Assembly: GCA_049658145.1 (NCBI GenBank)
Contig: JBASOJ010000040.1
Coordinates: 1 to 17,113 of the forward strand
Length of the DNA: 17,113 bases
Origin: UBA6100 sp049658145
Lineage (GTDB): Bacteria; Actinomycetota; Coriobacteriia; Anaerosomatales; Anaerosomataceae
Direction: 5' to 3'
Shown here: in pieces, positions 13,653 to 17,113 of the stretch
Position numbering within the stretch: position 1 is the stretch's first letter
Layout: each line of letters opens with the position of its first letter
Translations under genes and position numbers: made by a program
Notes under the pieces: model-generated
What the model was told of the DNA's origin: nothing
Database searches by the model: none
Seen by the model: only the letters and a program-made list of their open reading frames with translations

Positions 13653-15215
13653 GTGTCGCTGCGGGGATGCATACGATCGCTCGACGGGTGGTCGCGCGCC
13701 ATCCTGATAGGGCGTGCGGCTGGCGCTGTCTTCCTCGGCGCACTGTGGCTCTGGGCGGATCCCGGTCCCGATCGACAGGCCCGCGCAGTCGCTGCGACCG
13801 TCATCTGGATCGGCTCGAGCCTCACGATGCTCGCCATCGGGCTGTGGAAGCGTGAACGTCCCCTCACCGCGATCGTCGTCACCGCCATCTCCGCCGACTG
13901 CGTGTCACTTGCGCTGATGAACTCCACCTTCATCGAGGCTGGCGAGACCGCCTATGCGTGGTACGTGACGACCGCCGTGATCGCTGCTGTCCTCTTCCGG
14001 AAGCGCGACGCCTGGATCGCTGGCGGGATCCTGGCGATCTCCTGGATGCTGAGCTACCTGGGTGATCCCGCGGAGCCGACGTTCCTGCACATCTCCTTCG
14101 TGGTCACGGAGGCGAGCATCCTGGTCTTGCTGGGGGCCGTCGTCTCCTACGTCACCGGCAGGCAGGAGGAGAACCAGGCACGCCTGGAGTTGCAGCGCGC
14201 CGAGGTGAGCGACCTCAACGAGAAACTCGAACGAAGCGTGGCCGAACTGCGCGCGGTCACCGAGATCACCGAACTCATACACTCCACGCTCGAGGTCGAG
14301 GACGTAGGGCCGATGCTGCTCGAGATCCTCGAGAAGCTGATCGATATCCCCGCCGGTTCGCTCTACGTCATCGACAAGGACAAGCAGGAGACGGTCTTCG
14401 CCACGAGCAGCCTCACGGGAGGCGGGCCCGCGCGCTCGTACTCCGGGCTGGAGCTCGCCGGTGCGATGCCCGTGGGCTCGTCGGACGGCGCGCTCGCGTG
14501 CATCGAGCTCGTGGATCACAAGGACACGGTCGTGGTCTTCTGCTCCGAGACGGCCGCGGTCGAGGCGCTGACGCGCGACGATCGCATCGTGCTGCAGGCC
14601 GTCGCATCCGAACTGGTGGTGGCTGTCGAGAACTCCCGGCTTTACGGTCTCACCAAGCGCCTTGCGATCACCGATGAGCTCACCGACCTGTACAACTACC
14701 GGTTCCTGCAGCAGCGGCTCGACGAGGAGATGGGTCGCGCCGACCGTTACAACAAGCGGCTCTCGCTGTTGATGCTCGATCTCGACGACTTCAAGCGCAT
14801 CAACGACACGCACGGTCACATCGTCGGTGACCGCGTTCTTGCCGAGGTGGGCCAGCTGCTCAAGAGCACCGTCCGCGAGGTGGATATCGTCGCCCGCTAC
14901 GGTGGCGAGGAGTTCACGATCATCCTGCCCGAGACGGACGCCTCGGGCGCATTCATCGTTGCCGAGAAGATCCGTGAGGCCGTGGCGGTGCACCGCTTCC
15001 CTGACGCCGACGGTGGCCGCTCCATCCATCTCACGGTGAGTATCGGCCTCTCCAGCTACCCGGTGCACGCGTCCGACAAGGAGGCGTTGCTGCGGTCGGC
15101 GGACGACGCCGTCTACCACGCGAAGGAGACGGGCAAGGACCGCGTGCGTGCCCCCCGTCTGCGACTCCGCCGTATGCCACTCGCCGACGGGACCACCGGA
15201 GGGACGGTCGAATGA
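13653..15215 (+). CDS. Membrane-bound diguanylate cyclase (GAF-like and GGDEF domains)
   Basis: A 520-residue protein making cyclic di-GMP from two GTP. About five hydrophobic segments span residues 15-165, followed by a signalling coiled coil (about 170-205), a GAF-like sensor region (about 206-330) and a GGDEF domain (about 335-500). The GGDEF domain begins ITDELTDLYNYRFLQQRL, has the metal-binding Asp region LMLDLDDFKRIND (373-385), the active-site loop RYGGEEF (415-421) and VSIGLSSYP. An RxxD motif (R408-D411) lies five residues before GGEEF, the inhibitory I-site, so product feedback is expected. All catalytic residues look intact. Its stop overlaps the pheA start (ATGA), so the two are translationally coupled. 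The sensed signal is unknown. Confidence 0.92.
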   Translation: MSLRGCIRSLDGWSRAILIGRAAGAVFLGALWLWADPGPDRQARAVAATVIWIGSSLTMLAIGLWKRERPLTAIVVTAISADCVSLALMNSTFIEAGETAYAWYVTTAVIAAVLFRKRDAWIAGGILAISWMLSYLGDPAEPTFLHISFVVTEASILVLLGAVVSYVTGRQEENQARLELQRAEVSDLNEKLERSVAELRAVTEITELIHSTLEVEDVGPMLLEILEKLIDIPAGSLYVIDKDKQETVFATSSLTGGGPARSYSGLELAGAMPVGSSDGALACIELVDHKDTVVVFCSETAAVEALTRDDRIVLQAVASELVVAVENSRLYGLTKRLAITDELTDLYNYRFLQQRLDEEMGRADRYNKRLSLLMLDLDDFKRINDTHGHIVGDRVLAEVGQLLKSTVREVDIVARYGGEEFTIILPETDASGAFIVAEKIREAVAVHRFPDADGGRSIHLTVSIGLSSYPVHASDKEALLRSADDAVYHAKETGKDRVRAPRLRLRRMPLADGTTGGTVE

Positions 15216-16033
15216 CCACGATCGCGTATCTCGGGCCCGCAGGGACGTTCAGTGAGATGGCCGCGGTCTCACTCGGCCTTGACGGCGTGCAGCCGCTTCC
15301 GTGCGTGTCGATCGCCGAGGTGTTCGAGGCGGTCGAGCGCGGCAAGGCCGAGCTCGGTGTGGTTCCCATCGAGAACTCGATCGAGGGCTCGGTGGTGGCC
15401 ACCCTCGATGCGCTCGTGTTCGACCACTCGCTCGAGATCCAGCGTGAGCTGGTGCTCGACATCCGTTTCGCGCTCGTGGCAGCGCCCGGCACGAAGCTCG
15501 CCGATGTCATCTCGGTGGTGGCGCATCCCCAGGCGGGTGGCCAGTGCAGGCGGTGGCTGGAGAGAAACCTCCCCAGTCGTCCGGTGACCGCGGCGAACAG
15601 CAACGCCGAGGCGGTGCAGACCGCCGCGACCACACCAGGTGTGGCCGCGCTCGGCCCCGCCCTCGCCGCGGAGATCTACGGCGCCGAGATCCTCGAAGAG
15701 AACGTGCAGGACTACGCCGGCAACCAGACGCGGTTCGTGGTGATCGGCCGGGGGCTCCAGCCGCGGACCGGTCACGATAAGACGTCGCTCGCGCTGTTCA
15801 TGAAGCGCGACAAGCCGGGCGCGCTGCTGATGATCCTCTCCGAGTTCGCCTACGGCGACATCAACCTCACGAAGATCCAGAGCCGGCCCACCAAGCGCCA
15901 ACTCGGCGACTATATGTTCTTCGTCGACCTTGAGGGCCACGTGGAGGACCCGCACGTCCGTCTGGCGCTGGACTGCCTGCGTCTGAAGCTGCGCGAAGTG
16001 AAGGTGCTCGGCAGCTATCCGGTGGCGCAGTAG
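15212..16033 (+). CDS. pheA: Prephenate dehydratase with C-terminal ACT domain
   Basis: A 273-residue monofunctional prephenate dehydratase converting prephenate to phenylpyruvate for phenylalanine synthesis. It opens IAYLGPAGTFSEMAA, has VPIENSIEGSV (51-61), the catalytic TRF motif (173-175) in NQTRFVVIG, and an ACT domain (about 190-270) with TSLALFMKRDKPGALLMIL and DYMFFVDLEGH. The phenylalanine-binding ESRP motif reads QSRP here (223-226), so allosteric response may be changed, although the arginine is kept. No chorismate mutase domain is fused. ATG 15212 overlaps the cyclase stop, with GGAGGG 8 bases upstream. The PHP gene follows after 4 bases. Confidence 0.96.
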   Translation: MTTIAYLGPAGTFSEMAAVSLGLDGVQPLPCVSIAEVFEAVERGKAELGVVPIENSIEGSVVATLDALVFDHSLEIQRELVLDIRFALVAAPGTKLADVISVVAHPQAGGQCRRWLERNLPSRPVTAANSNAEAVQTAATTPGVAALGPALAAEIYGAEILEENVQDYAGNQTRFVVIGRGLQPRTGHDKTSLALFMKRDKPGALLMILSEFAYGDINLTKIQSRPTKRQLGDYMFFVDLEGHVEDPHVRLALDCLRLKLREVKVLGSYPVAQ

Positions 16034-16037
16034 GCCG

Positions 16038-16751
16038 ATGCCCCGCTACGTCGTCGACCTCCACAACCACACACCGCTCATCCCCACCGACTACCGGGGC
16101 GATGCGGCTACGACCCCGCGCCAGATCGTGGAGCGGGCACTCGAGGTGGGCATCGACGTGTGGGGCATCGCCGACCACTGGAGCCTGGAGTACTGCCCGC
16201 GTGTGGTGGCCGCAGCCGAAGAGGTGGCCGCGGAGACCGGCCGAATGCTACTCGTGATCCCCGGCGCCGAGCTTCGCATCCGGCACGAGGGCGAGGAGAC
16301 GCATCTCGCGGCGCTGCTCCCGCCTGAGGACGCCGCCGAGCGGTTTGATGCGCTGCTCACCGCGCTCGGGCTGAGCGCGCCGGTGGCGCCGCTCGAGGAG
16401 CTGCCGTACTTCGCGCACGACCGCGACCCGCGGGAGGTCGCGCGGCTGGTGCACGAGGCCGGCGGCCTGTGCCACGCGGGGCATGTGGACCGCTCCTTCG
16501 GCGAGTACCGCTTCATCGACTCGGCGCTCGCGCATGATCTGGCGGAATGCGAGTACATCTCGGCGATCGAGCTCATCGACCATTCGAGTCGCGGGCACTT
16601 CCGCGACGGCCTCGCGATCGCGCACATCTCCTCGTCGGACTCCCACTCGCTCGAGGAGATGGGCCGACGCACGGCGACCCTCGAGATGCCCGAGCTTTCG
16701 TTCGAGGGGCTGCGGGCGGCGTTCCGCTCCGCGCGGGGTCTGTCGACCTGA
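16038..16751 (+). CDS. PHP-domain metal-dependent phosphoesterase
   Basis: A 237-residue PHP-superfamily hydrolase, probably a soluble phosphoesterase using a multi-metal centre. Metal ligands appear in order: DLHNHT (7-12), ADHWSLE (45-51), PGAELRI (75-81) with Glu78, CHAGHVD (145-151) and SDSHSLEEMG (200-209). These match the PHP motifs of DNA polymerase III-associated and histidinol phosphatase-like enzymes, but the small size and the ending in SSSDSHSLEE fit stand-alone phosphoesterases, some of which act on nucleotides or nucleoside 3',5'-bisphosphates. It begins 4 bases after pheA with no strong ribosome site, so translation is likely coupled. A link to phenylalanine synthesis (as a histidinol-phosphatase-like role) is not supported. 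Substrate unknown. Confidence 0.88.
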   Translation: MPRYVVDLHNHTPLIPTDYRGDAATTPRQIVERALEVGIDVWGIADHWSLEYCPRVVAAAEEVAAETGRMLLVIPGAELRIRHEGEETHLAALLPPEDAAERFDALLTALGLSAPVAPLEELPYFAHDRDPREVARLVHEAGGLCHAGHVDRSFGEYRFIDSALAHDLAECEYISAIELIDHSSRGHFRDGLAIAHISSSDSHSLEEMGRRTATLEMPELSFEGLRAAFRSARGLST

Positions 16752-16754
16752 CGC

Positions 16755-16773
16755 GCGAGCGATCAGCGCTCGC
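16755..16773 (+). terminator. Possible weak hairpin after the PHP gene
   Basis: GCGAGCG (16755-16761) pairs with CGCTCGC (16767-16773) around an ATCAG loop, 3 bases after the PHP stop. There is no T-run, so it may be a Rho-independent terminator only in part. Confidence 0.3.
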
Positions 16774-16797
16774 CACCCGGCGGAACACTCACCTCGT

Positions 16798-17079
16798 ATG
16801 AACGCGATCGGCGGGGCGGCCGTTCGCGTGTTCGGCGTTGCCGGCGCAGGTGGTCGAGCGTGCGTGGTGATGACGGGACTGGTGGCGGCGGCATCGCCGG
16901 CAAGCGCCGCGGTACTGTACTTCGCGCCCGGGGCGGCGTACGTGTACGTTCGCTCTGGCGACACCTGGACCAGGCAACAGACCATCCTGCATACAGCACA
17001 GCGGGCGCAGTCTACTCCTCGGCCCGGAGGCCCCGCAGGTCTTCGGGCCGCGGCACGCCGAGGGCAACATGGCCGGTGA
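16798..17079 (+). pseudogene. FG-GAP-like beta-propeller fragment (relic or spurious ORF)
   Basis: A 93-codon frame from ATG 16798. Codons at 16930-16989 read GAAYVYVRSGDTWTRQQTIL, which closely resembles the strand pattern of FG-GAP repeat proteins (G.AYV[YF]VRSG.TW.QQ..L). Just before it, VVMTGLVAAASPASAA resembles a signal-peptide hydrophobic core and cleavage site. After the match the frame becomes arginine-rich and lacks further repeats, and it runs antisense into the minus-strand gene at 17012. There is no Shine-Dalgarno before ATG 16798. I infer the degraded remainder of a secreted repeat protein; it may not be expressed. Confidence 0.45.
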
Positions 17080-17113
17080 TGCGGTCGGCGAGGAACGCCG
17101 AGCGGTCGGCAGC
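17012..17113 (-). CDS. C-terminal tail of an unidentified protein (partial, enters from right edge)
   Basis: On the minus strand an open frame enters at 17113 and ends at TAG 17014-17012, giving 33 residues that finish GVPRPEDLRGLRAEE. The composition (acidic and Leu/Arg-rich with GC-rich third positions) fits a real C-terminus better than the competing plus-strand frame. The piece is too short to name. It would be convergent with the pheA-PHP unit. Confidence 0.5.
   Translation of the reverse strand, partial: AADRSAFLADRITGHVALGVPRPEDLRGLRAEE

Noticed and set aside
13905..15119. 404-codon open frame on the minus strand across the diguanylate cyclase
   Set aside because: Shadow frame of a gene with intact catalytic motifs; no ribosome site or family resemblance.

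Overview
The window is GC-rich, gene-dense bacterial chromosome with strong Shine-Dalgarno sites and frequent GTG starts. The gene set suggests an anaerobic or microaerophilic actinobacterium, possibly of the Coriobacteriia or a neighbouring lineage: a DUF2510-type remnant (a typically actinobacterial domain), a two-gene sufCB system, a HemW-like radical SAM enzyme, larB-larC for the nickel-pincer cofactor, and an iron-sulfur-free MutY-like glycosylase. That placement is inference; no rRNA or marker gene is present to settle it.

Layout. 1-1470 (minus): an FKBP/SlyD-type prolyl isomerase followed by a Ser/Thr protein kinase that runs off the left edge. 1539-1719 (plus): a clear promoter, tRNA-Leu(CAG) and a terminator. 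1763-2102: a frameshifted relic with an EF-Tu domain 2-like half and a DUF2510 half. 2192-4466: a large membrane-anchored SPFH/flotillin-like protein with three similar N-terminal modules and six 11-residue coiled-coil repeats, then a strong terminator. 4538-6521: a small lipoprotein and a HemW-like radical SAM protein. 6557-7129: two small cysteine-rich proteins facing each other across a hairpin. 7364-8611: a SemiSWEET/PQ-loop protein and a single-pass membrane protein whose C-terminus resembles the lipoprotein. 8637-10709 (minus): sufC-sufB. 10819-11631 (plus): the glycosylase. 11580-13555 (minus): larB-larC. 13653-16751 (plus): a tightly packed run of membrane GAF-like-GGDEF diguanylate cyclase, prephenate dehydratase and PHP-domain phosphoesterase. 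16798-17113: an FG-GAP-like fragment and the C-terminal tail of a minus-strand gene that enters from the right.

How the genes relate. sufC-sufB assembles Fe-S clusters, which the radical SAM protein needs. LarB and LarC carry out the first and last steps of nickel-pincer nucleotide synthesis; larE and larA are not in the window. The diguanylate cyclase is translationally coupled to pheA, a pairing with no obvious shared pathway. Most of the window is ordinary housekeeping or accessory chromosome. I see no integrase, transposase, CRISPR array or defence island. The most interesting points are the SPFH architecture, the glycosylase with an altered catalytic position, the two gene relics, and the 52-base tail-to-tail overlap of larC with the glycosylase gene.
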